From: Paucibacter aquatile
Lineage (GTDB): Bacteria > Pseudomonadota > Gammaproteobacteria > Burkholderiales > Burkholderiaceae_C
Length of the DNA: 64,000 bases
NCBI RefSeq assembly: GCF_002885975.1
Contig: NZ_POSP01000003.1
Location: forward strand, 3,472,001-3,536,000
Direction: 5' to 3'
Shown here piece after piece: positions 54,850-64,000 of the stretch. Below the pieces are notes generated by a model. It did not search any database. It worked only from the letters and a program-made list of their open reading frames with translations, and had not been told where the DNA came from. The translations under genes and the position numbers were made by a program. Every line of letters starts with the position of its first letter. Positions within the stretch are counted from its first letter, which is position 1.

Positions 54850-55509
54850 TTATTTGCTTCGCTGACGGCGCGCCAGCAGGCCGATGCCGGCCAGGCCCGC
54901 CAGCATCAGCGCATAGCTTTCCGGCTCGGGAACGGCGCTGACCGTGGCGATGGTGTTGCCGCCCAGCAGGCTCAGCGTGGTGCTGGCCGAGCCACCGGCG
55001 TCCAGGGCCGGTGTCAGCTCGATCTGGAACAGGGCGCCGTCGGGGTTGCCCAGATAGCTTTGCTGGTCGCCGGCCAGCAGGCCGAGGCTGAAGCTCGTGC
55101 CGGCCTGGCCGGGCGTGCTGAAGACATCGCCGCTGAAGCTCAAGTCGAAGCTGAAGCTGCCACCCAGGTTGATGGCGTGGAACAGGTCATTGAAGGCCGT
55201 GCCATTGCCCAGCACGAAGCCGCTGGCCAGGCTGCCGGCGGCCTGGCCTTCGAGGAAGAACTCGCTGCCGAAGCTGCCGCTCAGATTGCTGATGCGCACC
55301 TGGGCTGCAGGGGCCGAGCCCAGGCCCGGCAGGAACTGGAAATCCAGCCAGCCGGTCTGGCCGGCCCAGGCCGCCGTGTTGACGCTGGCGTGGAACTGCG
55401 TGTCGGCCCAGGCGCTGCCGCCGAACAGGGCGCTGGCCGCCAGGGCCAGGCTCGAAGCCATGTGCAGCGCGCTGCGGCGCAGCGGCGAAGAGGTGCGGAG
55501 GTGGTTCAT
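54850..55509 (-). CDS. PEP-CTERM sorting domain protein
   Basis: A 219-residue exported protein. The signal peptide ends near SAWA. The body is a beta-rich single domain without catalytic motif (WLDFQFLPGLG, LGGSFSFDLSFSGDVF) and resembles the NF038129-type PEP-CTERM group. The C-terminus has the sorting signal VPEPESYALMLAGLAG, a hydrophobic stretch and a basic tail RRQRSK. It is expected to be cleaved and processed by an exosortase (EpsH/XrtA-type) encoded elsewhere. It is the last of three leftward genes with the PHP protein and the second PEP-CTERM protein upstream. Confidence 0.9.
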   Translation of the reverse strand: MNHLRTSSPLRRSALHMASSLALAASALFGGSAWADTQFHASVNTAAWAGQTGWLDFQFLPGLGSAPAAQVRISNLSGSFGSEFFLEGQAAGSLASGFVLGNGTAFNDLFHAINLGGSFSFDLSFSGDVFSTPGQAGTSFSLGLLAGDQQSYLGNPDGALFQIELTPALDAGGSASTTLSLLGGNTIATVSAVPEPESYALMLAGLAGIGLLARRQRSK

Positions 55510-55547
55510 GGTGTGGAAATCCTTGTTGAATCAGGTGTCTGTGGCGC

Positions 55548-57902
55548 TCAGAAGCTGCCCGAGTACAGGCTGGCGCTGTAGTTCAGGCCCAGCTTGCCCG
55601 GGTTGCGGATGCTCAGCGGTACGCTCACGCTGGCGCCCGCGGGCAGGCTGGCGGCATTGAGGGTGATGTAGGGCAGGCCGTTGTGGCTGCCGCTGGCGTT
55701 GACCAGGGTTACACCGGCCGGCAGGCCTTGGATCTTCAGCTGCAGCGGGCCGGCCAGCGGCGCGCCGCTGATGTTGGCGAGGCTGATGCTGCCGCTGTAG
55801 AGCTGGGTCACGCGGTTGTAGACCAGGCCGGAGACGGTCTGGCGCACGCTGGCGCTGACGTCCTGGGCCAGGCTGACGTTGAAGCTCACCGGGCTGGAGG
55901 CGCCGACATTGCCGGCCGCATCGACGGCCCGGGCCACCAGGCTGTGGCTGCCATTGCCCAGCGAGGCCGGGTCGAGGCTGATGGCATAGGGCGCGCTGGT
56001 GTCGCTGCCCTTGGCCTGGCCGTCGACGAGGAAGTCGACGCGGCTCACGCCCACATCGTCGCTGGCCTCGGCCTTCAGGCTCAGGCTGCCGCTGGCGTTC
56101 TTGCTGACGCTGGCGCTGACCACCGGGGCGGTGTTGTCCTGCACCTGGTTCACCCAGATCGGCGCCGACCACAGGATCTTGCCGTCGGTCTGCGTGACCT
56201 TGGCGTAATAGAAATGCTTGCCGACCGAGGGAGTGAAGTTGTTGACCGCGCTGCTGGACAGCTCGGTGACGGTGCCGTTGCGCTGTGGCACGCCCTCGTA
56301 GATCTTGACCGTGGCGGCGCTCTTGCCGGCGCCCGGCGCGTAGTTGGCGACCAGGTTCAGCGGGCCGGCGTTGGTGAAGGTCTCGCCCATGATGCGGCCG
56401 TTGGCCGTCAGCACCAGCTGCGAGGTCTTGTCCATGGTGGCGAACAGGCGGCGGGCGCGGATCGCTTCCATGAAGGACTCATTGCTCAGCGGCGTGCCCG
56501 TGGGGATCAGGATGCCGTTGCGGTTGGTCGAGGACGCGCCCCAGTTGGCGCAGTGGTTGTCCTGGTTGGTGGTGAAGGCGATCTTGAAGCCGGCCTCCAG
56601 CGCCTTCTTGCAGGCGCCTTCGTAGCCGCTGTTGCCGTTGTCGCTTTCGTTGGTGGTGTTGGAGAAGGCGGGGGTGTTCATCACCTCGCACAGCGCCATC
56701 GCCTGCTCACCCTCGGGCGTGTAGCCCAGGGCCACGTTGTTGACCAGGTACTGGCCCGAGCTGGCCGGGTGGTTGAACTGGCCCAGCAGGCCGCGCTGCG
56801 CCATCAGGGCGTAAAGCTTGGCGGCGTTGTTCTTCTCGGTGAAGACATCGGCCAGCAGCTCGCCCTTGGCGTTGTATTCCCAGCCCAGCAGCTCGTTGGA
56901 GTTGAAGATGTTGATGTGGCCGCCGCCGCTGATCGTGCCCCACTCCATGCCGTAGACGGCCAGGAAGTTGGGGTGGGCGGCGTTGAAGTTCTGGGCGGCC
57001 AGGCGGCCGGCCTTGTACAGATCCTTGGCGTAGGACGGGGATTGGTTGGCATCGGTACCGGTGGAGCCGTCGAACATATGGTTGTGTTCGGAGGTCATCA
57101 GGATGTCCAGGCCGCGATCCATGGCGTACTGGTAGGCCTGGGCCGGGCCTTGGTTCATGTTCGATTGCGGATGCTGCTCGCCGCTGCAGTTGCCGATCGT
57201 GCCGCCGCCGTCGCTGTGGCCGGTCTGGCTGTGCAGATTGCCGAGGTAGACGGTGTAGGGCAGGCCGCCGGTCACCGGCGCGGCCAGGGCTGCCTTGCCG
57301 CCCAGGCGGCTGCCGGACTTGGCGGCCTTGAGGGCGGCGCCGGTCTGCATCGGCTTGAAGGCCGGCATCTGCGGCGGGGCCACATAGCCCACTTGCATGT
57401 CCCAGCTTTGTTCGATCACTTCGGCCTCGGGCGCGTTCAGATGCGCTTCCACGAAATCGGCCGTCACGCCCACCGAGGGCAGTTCCTGGGCCGGCACCGA
57501 GGTGGCCGTCAGGCGCACCTGGTAGATGCCATCCACCGCAGCCACGCCGCCTTGGCGGCCGGCCCAGTCGACCTTGGTTTCGATCTCGCCCTTGACCAGG
57601 GTCTCCACACCGTACCAGCGCTGCGCCACCTGGCCGGCCGGGTCCAGCAGTTCCAGGCGCCAGGACACAGTCTGGGTCTGCTCGACCTGCGGGTACTCGA
57701 AACGCAGGGTGAAGCTGCGAGCCTCGGCAATGGCCTTCGCATCGGCCCGGAACGGCACATGCAGGCTGGCCTCGAACTCCTGATGGTCCGGGCTCAGGCG
57801 CCCGCCGCCCAGGGCCAGGCCCGCCGCCGAGGCGCTCAGCAGCAGCGCGATGGCGCGTGGGACATGTTTCATCATCATCAGTCGGGCGGTGGCGTGAGGC
57901 AT
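55548..57902 (-). CDS. DUF3604/CehA-type PHP-domain protein with Ig-like module
   Basis: A 784-residue exported protein. After a signal segment (about 10-35, AIALLLSASAAGLALGGG) and a beta-sandwich (about 40-170), a PHP-type metallohydrolase domain begins with YLGNLHSQTGHSDGGG and has ILMTSEHNHM and FTTNQDNH, likely metal sites. An Ig-like module follows (TAPVVSASVSKN, VDFLVDGQAKG), then a C-terminal beta domain. The start is uncertain among ATGs at 57902 and 57878-57872. It lacks a PEP-CTERM tail although it sits between two PEP-CTERM genes. Substrate unknown. Confidence 0.85.
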   Translation of the reverse strand: MPHATARLMMMKHVPRAIALLLSASAAGLALGGGRLSPDHQEFEASLHVPFRADAKAIAEARSFTLRFEYPQVEQTQTVSWRLELLDPAGQVAQRWYGVETLVKGEIETKVDWAGRQGGVAAVDGIYQVRLTATSVPAQELPSVGVTADFVEAHLNAPEAEVIEQSWDMQVGYVAPPQMPAFKPMQTGAALKAAKSGSRLGGKAALAAPVTGGLPYTVYLGNLHSQTGHSDGGGTIGNCSGEQHPQSNMNQGPAQAYQYAMDRGLDILMTSEHNHMFDGSTGTDANQSPSYAKDLYKAGRLAAQNFNAAHPNFLAVYGMEWGTISGGGHINIFNSNELLGWEYNAKGELLADVFTEKNNAAKLYALMAQRGLLGQFNHPASSGQYLVNNVALGYTPEGEQAMALCEVMNTPAFSNTTNESDNGNSGYEGACKKALEAGFKIAFTTNQDNHCANWGASSTNRNGILIPTGTPLSNESFMEAIRARRLFATMDKTSQLVLTANGRIMGETFTNAGPLNLVANYAPGAGKSAATVKIYEGVPQRNGTVTELSSSAVNNFTPSVGKHFYYAKVTQTDGKILWSAPIWVNQVQDNTAPVVSASVSKNASGSLSLKAEASDDVGVSRVDFLVDGQAKGSDTSAPYAISLDPASLGNGSHSLVARAVDAAGNVGASSPVSFNVSLAQDVSASVRQTVSGLVYNRVTQLYSGSISLANISGAPLAGPLQLKIQGLPAGVTLVNASGSHNGLPYITLNAASLPAGASVSVPLSIRNPGKLGLNYSASLYSGSF

Positions 57903-58024
57903 GGTGGGACGATCCGGCAAAAGAATGGGGAGAGGGGCGAGAGGGGCGAAGGGGCGGGAGGAAAGAGCGAAAACGAAAACAGCAAGCCGGGCGCCGCATC
58001 GAGGCGGCACGCGCAGGCTTGTTC

Positions 58025-58064
58025 AAAAAATGGGGGAGGCGGAGCGACATCAGGCCGCTCCGCC
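58025..58064 (-). terminator. Intrinsic terminator of the second PEP-CTERM gene
   Basis: On the - strand a perfect 9-bp stem (58056-58064 / 58038-58046), 9-base loop, is followed by TCCCCCA and six T residues. Two more perfect hairpins precede it (58080-58085 / 58070-58075 and 58105-58112 / 58093-58100). Confidence 0.7.
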
Positions 58065-58140
58065 GGGTCAACTCAGGTTTGAGTTGCTGGGCGCGTTCGT
58101 GGTGACGAACGCGGGTTCAATCCATGAACCGATCTGTCAA

Positions 58141-58959
58141 TCAGACTGCCTTGCGGCGGCGGGCGATGAAGCCCACGCAGCCCAAGCCTGCCAGCAGCAT
58201 GGCGTAGGTGCCGGGTTCCGGCACGGCGCTGACGGTCTGGATGCTCAGGTTGTCGATGGCCAGGCCGTGGTCGTTGCCGGCGTCGTTCTTTTCGACCCAA
58301 CGCACCCACAGGGTGTCGCCAGCGGCCCAGTTGGTCGTCAACTCACCACCGCGGCCGGCTACCAGGCCTGCGCCATTGCCGTCCACGGCAGCTGCCGTGG
58401 AGCCCAGCACGGGGGCGGTGAAGTCGAAGTTGCCGCCCGGAGCGGTCCAGCTGGCGACGGTGGAGAAGCTGGCACCGAAGCCGTACTCCAGCACCATGGT
58501 CTGGGCGGCGGTGTTGCCGCCATTGCGCCATTGTTCGCCGTCGAAGCTGATCTTGAAGCCGCTCAGAGCGGCGCCGGTGTCGTTGGTCAGAGCCACGGCG
58601 ATCCAGCCGGCCACGGTGTTCGAGGCCGGCGAGCCGAAGTACGCGCCGCCCGAAGCGGAGCCGCCCAGAGCGCGCTCGGCCACGCCGGTGGCGCCGTAGC
58701 TGCGGAAGCTGCCGGCGTTGGATCCGCCGTTGTCGGCGGTGTAGGTGCCGATGGCGGCGCCATTCTTGTTGAACAGGCTCCAGCCGGCCAGGGTGCTGTC
58801 GTTCACCCAGGCCACGGCGGCGGTGCCGCTGTTGGCCAGGCTGTCGAAGGACTGGGTGTAGGTGCCGCCGGTGCTGGCGACGGAGATGCCGGCTTGCGCG
58901 GCCGGAACGGCGGCCAGCAGGGCCAGAGCCAAGGCGAGGGAAGTCTTTTGGATCGTCAT
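58141..58959 (-). CDS. PEP-CTERM sorting domain protein
   Basis: A 272-residue exported protein with a signal peptide ending AAQAG (about residue 23). The body begins STGGTYTQSFDSLANSG and looks like a beta-sandwich module often seen in PEP-CTERM proteins with exonuclease-like or lectin-like folds; no active site is evident. The C-terminus has VPEPGTYAMLLAGLG, a hydrophobic helix and RRRKAV. The start at 58959 is chosen for the signal peptide. It is not closely similar to the PEP-CTERM protein at 54850 outside the sorting signal. Confidence 0.88.
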   Translation of the reverse strand: MTIQKTSLALALALLAAVPAAQAGISVASTGGTYTQSFDSLANSGTAAVAWVNDSTLAGWSLFNKNGAAIGTYTADNGGSNAGSFRSYGATGVAERALGGSASGGAYFGSPASNTVAGWIAVALTNDTGAALSGFKISFDGEQWRNGGNTAAQTMVLEYGFGASFSTVASWTAPGGNFDFTAPVLGSTAAAVDGNGAGLVAGRGGELTTNWAAGDTLWVRWVEKNDAGNDHGLAIDNLSIQTVSAVPEPGTYAMLLAGLGCVGFIARRRKAV

Positions 58960-59602
58960 GGGATGGTTCTCAGACAGAGGTTGGACAGATGAGGATGAAT
59001 GACAAAAAAGGTGTACGTCAGATACAAAACACAGCGCTTGCAAGGCCGGCGCCTATCGCATTCATGCGCGGCCTGGACGGGGTACTGGTCCGTCGGCCCG
59101 GGTCTCCTGGCGGGGCGCACCTGCATTCATTCACGCATGCAGGCGCTGCCGCCCTGAGGCTCAAGTCCGGCGTTTCAATCAAGGGCATTTGCAAGACATC
59201 TGTGGGCCTGAATCCAAGCTGCCAAACGTTTGCGAATCATGGAAAAAGAGAGAGGACGTCTCCGAATCGGGCGCTCTGCGCACGGGGCAAGATCTGACCC
59301 TGCGCGTGAATGCCCGGGAGCGTCTTCCGACTTCGCTTCCACTCCTCCAGCACTTTTCCGCTGACCAGCATACCCAACTGACCGTGACAGACCCGTGTCA
59401 GCGCTACGGGTGTTCCCTGAGTTCCCCCGCGCTTGAGGGGGTAAGCGCTGCGGGCGCAGAAACCCGCGTGGTGCGGCCTTGCATCGCGGCGGTGCAGGCG
59501 GTGCCCGATCGTGGCGCGGGCACCGGAACGGTGCGCGGTCTGGCGTGGTCGACCCGGGTCTGATCGCCCGTTGGGGTCAGGTCTTGCCTGCGGCCGAGGC
59601 GC
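58960..59602. other. 643-bp gap without a recognised gene
   Basis: This stretch separates the PEP-CTERM gene start from the end of the ClpP-fold gene. It is less GC-rich near 59180-59260. Open frames on the + strand (such as 59189-59563) show no family features and no ribosome site. It must hold the promoter of the leftward PEP-CTERM gene. It contains neither repeat family seen elsewhere. Confidence 0.4.
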
Positions 59603-61294
59603 TCAGACCTTCTGGAACATCACCCGCTCGGCCAGCTCGCGCTGGGCCACGGGCAGGGCGGCGGCGCGGTCCAGGATCTGGATCACCGCTTCACAGCGGC
59701 CTTGCGCGGCGCGCCCGGTGGGCAGGGGCGTGGGCTCGGCCCACAGCCCGGCCAGCAAACCCGGTGCCTGTGCGCCGAGGGTGCGGCGGATCACCTCCAG
59801 CTCGATGGCCGTGGCTGGCTTGGGCGCAAAGCGGGGCAGATCGCTGCGCGCCGCTTCCACCAGCCAGGCGGTTTCCTTGACCTGCAGCTCCAGCGGCAGC
59901 TGGCGGCGCCGCGCCACCTGGCCGGACAGCAGGCCCAGGCAGCTGCCGCCTCCCGGCGTGGCCAGGCTGGCCTTGAGCTGGCTGCGCAGCAGCTGGGCGT
60001 ACTGGCGGCGCTGGTTGGGGCTGACGGAAGCGAGCAGCTCCGGCATGCGGGTGCTCAGCTCGGCCCAGCCCAGGGCTTGCAACTCCTCGTCGCTGGCTGC
60101 GGCGGCGCGAGCGGCCTGCATGCGGCCGGCCAGGCGCTCGAGCGTGCCGGCATAACGCTGGTTCAGCGCATGCCAGGCCGGGCTGCCCTGCAGGGCATCG
60201 GCAAAGTCGGCCGCCTGCGCGTCCTGCCCGGCGGGCAGGGCCACATCCAGGGTCTGCGGCAGGGCGGCGATCAGCGAATTGGCCACCAGCTCGTCGCTGT
60301 GCGGGTACCACATGCTGTGCGAGGGGGTCTTGACCGTGCGGTGGATGAAGTACTCGGGCAGCCCCACCTTGCGGTAGATGCCAGCCAGCTGCTGGTTGGC
60401 CAGCTCGTCGAACACCGGGTTGTAGGTGCCGGTGGAGGCACGGTGGAAACCCAGCTGGGCACCGGGCATCAGCTGGCGCTCGCGCCCGGCCAGGAAGAGC
60501 AGGGTGCAGGCACTCTCGCAATTGCCCACGGCGCGGGTGTTGTAGCGGCTCTTGCTCATCAAGGCCACCACCTGCTCGGCCTCGTGCACGCGGCCGCCGG
60601 GCGAGGCCAGCTCCAGCCGGCGCACGCTGGGGGATTCGTCCAGCATGCGTTGCAGTCGGCCGGCGTCCCCCATGCCGATGGGGCCGCGCAGTTGCAACAC
60701 ATGGCCGTCGGCCGAGACCTTGAGCGTGGCCTGGCCGATGGGATCGATGCCGCGCGCCATCTGCCAGTACTCGCCCAGATCGGGCAGCAGGCCGAAGATC
60801 AGGGACACCCCCAGCTGCACGGCACCCAGGCCCAGCGAGATGCGCGCCAGCCAGGCCCAGAGCCCAGCACCGCCGATGCGCAGGTACTCGCCCGCCGCAC
60901 GCCAGGCGCCGACGATGCACCAGATATTGAAGGCAATCAGCAGCGGCCAGCCCACCAGGGTGGTGATGGCGCTGATCTGCAGCGATTGGCCCTTGACGCT
61001 GATCCAGCTCATCACCCCGGTCAGCAGCAGGGCCAGGGGCACCGACAGCAGCACATTGTTGACCCAGAAGCTTTGCGCCAGGCTTTGCTCGCCATGCCAG
61101 TGCGAGGCGATGTAGCCGGGGCGGCGCTCGGTGGCCACCGGGTGGCGGGCGCGCTGGCCGCCGCGGCTGCTGGGGGCGCGCGGTTTGGCGGCTTGCTGCC
61201 AGGCGGTCGGGTCGCCTTGGGCATCACCGCCTGGCGCCTTGTTGGCCGATTCCGAATGATCGGCCTGTGTGGGGTCGTAGTTCTTCAGGCTCAT
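59603..61294 (-). CDS. Membrane protein with ClpP/crotonase-like domain (COG3904-type)
   Basis: A 563-residue protein. A charged cytoplasmic N-terminus of about 75 residues precedes two or three membrane helices (about 78-170). Residues about 190-340 form a ClpP-like fold: LELASPGGRVHEAEQVVALM, the nucleophile-region GNCESACTLLFLAGRER, and QLGFHR with a likely catalytic His. This SACT/GFHR pair defines the COG3904 predicted periplasmic protease-like family. The 220-residue C-terminal part is helical and unassigned. AGGGAG stands seven bases before the ATG. Proteolysis is inference. Confidence 0.8.
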   Translation of the reverse strand: MSLKNYDPTQADHSESANKAPGGDAQGDPTAWQQAAKPRAPSSRGGQRARHPVATERRPGYIASHWHGEQSLAQSFWVNNVLLSVPLALLLTGVMSWISVKGQSLQISAITTLVGWPLLIAFNIWCIVGAWRAAGEYLRIGGAGLWAWLARISLGLGAVQLGVSLIFGLLPDLGEYWQMARGIDPIGQATLKVSADGHVLQLRGPIGMGDAGRLQRMLDESPSVRRLELASPGGRVHEAEQVVALMSKSRYNTRAVGNCESACTLLFLAGRERQLMPGAQLGFHRASTGTYNPVFDELANQQLAGIYRKVGLPEYFIHRTVKTPSHSMWYPHSDELVANSLIAALPQTLDVALPAGQDAQAADFADALQGSPAWHALNQRYAGTLERLAGRMQAARAAAASDEELQALGWAELSTRMPELLASVSPNQRRQYAQLLRSQLKASLATPGGGSCLGLLSGQVARRRQLPLELQVKETAWLVEAARSDLPRFAPKPATAIELEVIRRTLGAQAPGLLAGLWAEPTPLPTGRAAQGRCEAVIQILDRAAALPVAQRELAERVMFQKV

Positions 61295-61408
61295 GCCGCG
61301 GCTCCCTGCTGGAGCGGCTCACTGTAGCGGAGCACCCCCACGAGCTGTCGTGACAAAAGCCGCGCCGGCAATGTTCACTTTCCCCTCTGAGGGGCCTGGC
61401 TCCTTCCC

Positions 61409-62743
61409 TCACTCCTCCCAGCTGAAGCGTGCGATGGCCAGCGCACCAAATGCCAGGGCAAAACCCAGCATCACGCCCACCGGGGCGAGCGCCTCGCTGA
61501 AGGGCAGGCCGCGCCAGGTCATGGCGTCCAGGCCATCGACGGCCCAGCGGGTGGGGATGAAGAGAGAGGCGGTCTGCAGCCACTCGGGGAAAACGAAGGA
61601 AGGCACCCAGGCACCGCCCAGCATCACCATCAGCAAGGTGGCCAGGATGGCCAGGCCCCGCGTGGCCTCGGGCGATTTGCCCAGGGCCGCGATCAGCAGG
61701 CCGAAGCTGGCCGTCAGCAGCGAGAAGGCCAGCAGCACGGCCGCAAAGCCCAGCCAGCTGCCCTGCACCCGCACGCCAAATACGGCCATGGCCACGGCGT
61801 AAATCAGCACAAAGATGATCAGCGAGATCAGCGTGCAGCTGGCGATGCGGCTGCCCAGCAGGCGCGCCTTGCTCAGCGGCGCCGCGCGCAGGCGCTGCCA
61901 CAGGCCTTGGCGGCGCATCAGCAGCAGGGCCACGCCGATGTCCACGCCCATCATCAGGATGAACTGCACACCCATGCCGGCGAAGGAGTGGGCATAGCTG
62001 TTGTACGGAATGTCGGCCTGGGCGCTGGCCTCCAGCTCGCGGGTGCTGAAGGGCGGGCTCATGGTGAAGCCGCTGCCGCCTGCCTCAGCCGCTGATGCTG
62101 CTGATGCCGCCGAAGCCCCCGCTTGCGGCGCCCGGGCGCTGCGCTCCTGCACGCGGGCAATGCTGTCGAACATGGCAGTCAGCTCCTGCCGCTGCTCGGC
62201 GGGCAGCGCCAGGTTGTCGGCCACTTGGGCGCGCATGTCCTTCATCACCGGCGCGCCCTGGCCGCTGAAGGTGTCGGCACTGACCACTTGCATCACATGC
62301 TGGGCCAGCAGGCCGCGCACCATGGGCAGGACCATGGCTTGCGAGGGGTCGTAGTGCAGGGTGATCTCCGGCCGCTGGCCCTCAGGGCCGGCGAACAGGG
62401 CGCGGCCGGCCTGCTGGCCGAAGCCGGCCGGCAGCACGATGGCGGCGCGCAGCTTGCCGGCCTTCACCTGGGCCAGGGCGGCGTCGGCGTCCAGGCTTTG
62501 CACGGCCAGGTTGCTGTCGGCCTGAAGGGCGGCGGCGACCTTGACGCTCAAAGGGCTGCGGTCCAGGTCACTGATGGCGATGGGCACCGGGCTGGGCTTG
62601 TCGCCGCCCTTTTTGTTGTTGCCGAACAGGCTGCCGAAGAAGGCGGCGATCAGGATGGGCGCAATGATGCTCATCAGCACCGCGCGGCGGTTGGAAAAAT
62701 GCAGGAACAGGTCTTTGCGGACCAGGGCGAGGAAGGCGTTCAT
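61409..62743 (-). CDS. ABC-2 type transporter permease
   Basis: A 444-residue inner-membrane exporter subunit. One N-terminal helix (AVLMSIIAPILIAAFFGSLF) is followed by a large periplasmic domain (about 45-245, with an Ala/Ser-rich segment near 210-230) and five C-terminal helices, ending in the conserved LFIPTRWAVDGLDAMTW. This is the NatB/YhiH-like ABC-2 plan. It pairs with the ATPase gene just upstream (44 bp). The exported substrate is unknown. Confidence 0.92.
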   Translation of the reverse strand: MNAFLALVRKDLFLHFSNRRAVLMSIIAPILIAAFFGSLFGNNKKGGDKPSPVPIAISDLDRSPLSVKVAAALQADSNLAVQSLDADAALAQVKAGKLRAAIVLPAGFGQQAGRALFAGPEGQRPEITLHYDPSQAMVLPMVRGLLAQHVMQVVSADTFSGQGAPVMKDMRAQVADNLALPAEQRQELTAMFDSIARVQERSARAPQAGASAASAASAAEAGGSGFTMSPPFSTRELEASAQADIPYNSYAHSFAGMGVQFILMMGVDIGVALLLMRRQGLWQRLRAAPLSKARLLGSRIASCTLISLIIFVLIYAVAMAVFGVRVQGSWLGFAAVLLAFSLLTASFGLLIAALGKSPEATRGLAILATLLMVMLGGAWVPSFVFPEWLQTASLFIPTRWAVDGLDAMTWRGLPFSEALAPVGVMLGFALAFGALAIARFSWEE

Positions 62744-62787
62744 GGCGGCGCTCTCTGTGGGTTTCTTGTGGGGCGGTGGCGCGGAGC

Positions 62788-63744
<957 letters not shown>

Positions 63745-64000
63745 GGGCGGGCGGGCTCGAAGCCTGGGTTCGGTGAGCAGGTGAAAACTGGACGCGATGC
63801 TAGGGCTGAGCCCGGGCCCTGCCCAGAGGGCTGCGACGGATGGACAGCGCGCGGCGCGAATCGACAGCGCCGGGCGTGAATGATCACAAGGCCGGGTCAA
63901 CCTGGATTTGCAATCCGCGGCCGGCCGCTATCGTGGCGGCTGCCTGATCGGGGCCCATGGATCGGGGCCGCTGGATCAGGGCCGCCGAACGCACCATCAC
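63745..64000. other. Right-edge intergenic region
   Basis: No complete gene. A rightward ATG at 63957 opens a frame running off the window (MDRGRWIRAAERTI), 47 bp after TTGCAA at 63909, but it is too short to judge. Near it, the direct repeat GGATCGGGGCC-like units occur twice. The ABC transporter promoter should lie here on the - strand. Confidence 0.3.

Noticed and set aside
59189..59563. Possible small + strand gene in the 58960-59602 gap
   Set aside because: No ribosome site, no hydrophobic or domain pattern, and composition unlike the neighbouring genes.
63957..64000. Start of a rightward gene at the right edge
   Set aside because: Only 14 codons are visible and no convincing promoter or ribosome site supports it.

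Overview
The window is a GC-rich chromosomal segment of a betaproteobacterium. The urt/ure urea genes, PEP-CTERM proteins, a DUF3149 microprotein, many c-di-GMP and hybrid-kinase proteins and strong GC-ending codon use all suggest Burkholderiales, probably the Roseateles/Rubrivivax/Sphaerotilaceae group (inference from gene content, no database search). I saw no tRNA, rRNA, insertion sequence, prophage or CRISPR array. Layout: (1) 1-5590, leftward urea ABC transporter operon urtABCDE, cut off inside urtE and interrupted between urtB and urtC by a pair of structured repeats. (2) 5804-10419, unlinked housekeeping and signalling genes: an SRPBCC protein, a small VgrG-tail-like protein, a GAF-PAS-GGDEF enzyme, a 49-residue DUF3149 membrane protein, a sirtuin and a PD40 propeller protein. 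(3) 10420-11356, a gene-free stretch with an intrinsic terminator and two ~200-bp inverted copies of a second structured repeat. (4) 11357-18860, a leftward sucrose regulon: LacI regulator, TonB receptor, fructokinase, MFS permease, sucrose phosphorylase, with a perfect 16-bp LacI-type operator at 17658-17673. (5) 19190-28038, a glycosyltransferase pair, a PAS-GAF-GGDEF-EAL protein, and a two-component system whose sensor kinase is fused to an NCS1-type permease and a cysteine cluster. (6) 28137-33480, urease operon ureA-ureJ-ureB-ureC-GNAT-ureE-ureF-ureG behind a near-consensus sigma-54 promoter; ureD is not in the window. (7) 33481-33973, another pair of the first repeat family and a strong terminator. 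(8) 33974-44058, S9 peptidase, GST, an unknown membrane protein, DinB, TfoX-C and VOC proteins, an M16 protease pair, and a GDT1-type manganese exporter behind a yybP-ykoY riboswitch. (9) 44196-51592, a response regulator, a large hybrid kinase and a TonB receptor. (10) 51702-54839, divergent glpK/glpD with only 30 bp between them. (11) 54850-58959, two PEP-CTERM proteins flanking a DUF3604 PHP-domain protein. (12) 59603-63744, a ClpP-fold membrane protein and an ABC-2 export pair. Functionally, the urea transporter, the permease-kinase two-component system and urease form one nitrogen-acquisition theme: uptake, probable sensing, hydrolysis, with nickel supply by UreJ. The sucrose regulon is self-contained: outer-membrane uptake, inner-membrane permease, phosphorolysis to glucose-1-phosphate plus fructose, then fructose phosphorylation. 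The most novel signal is non-coding. Two families of intergenic elements occur as inverted pairs. Their stem sequences differ between copies but remain self-complementary, while the intervening core sequence is conserved, which is the signature expected of conserved secondary structure.
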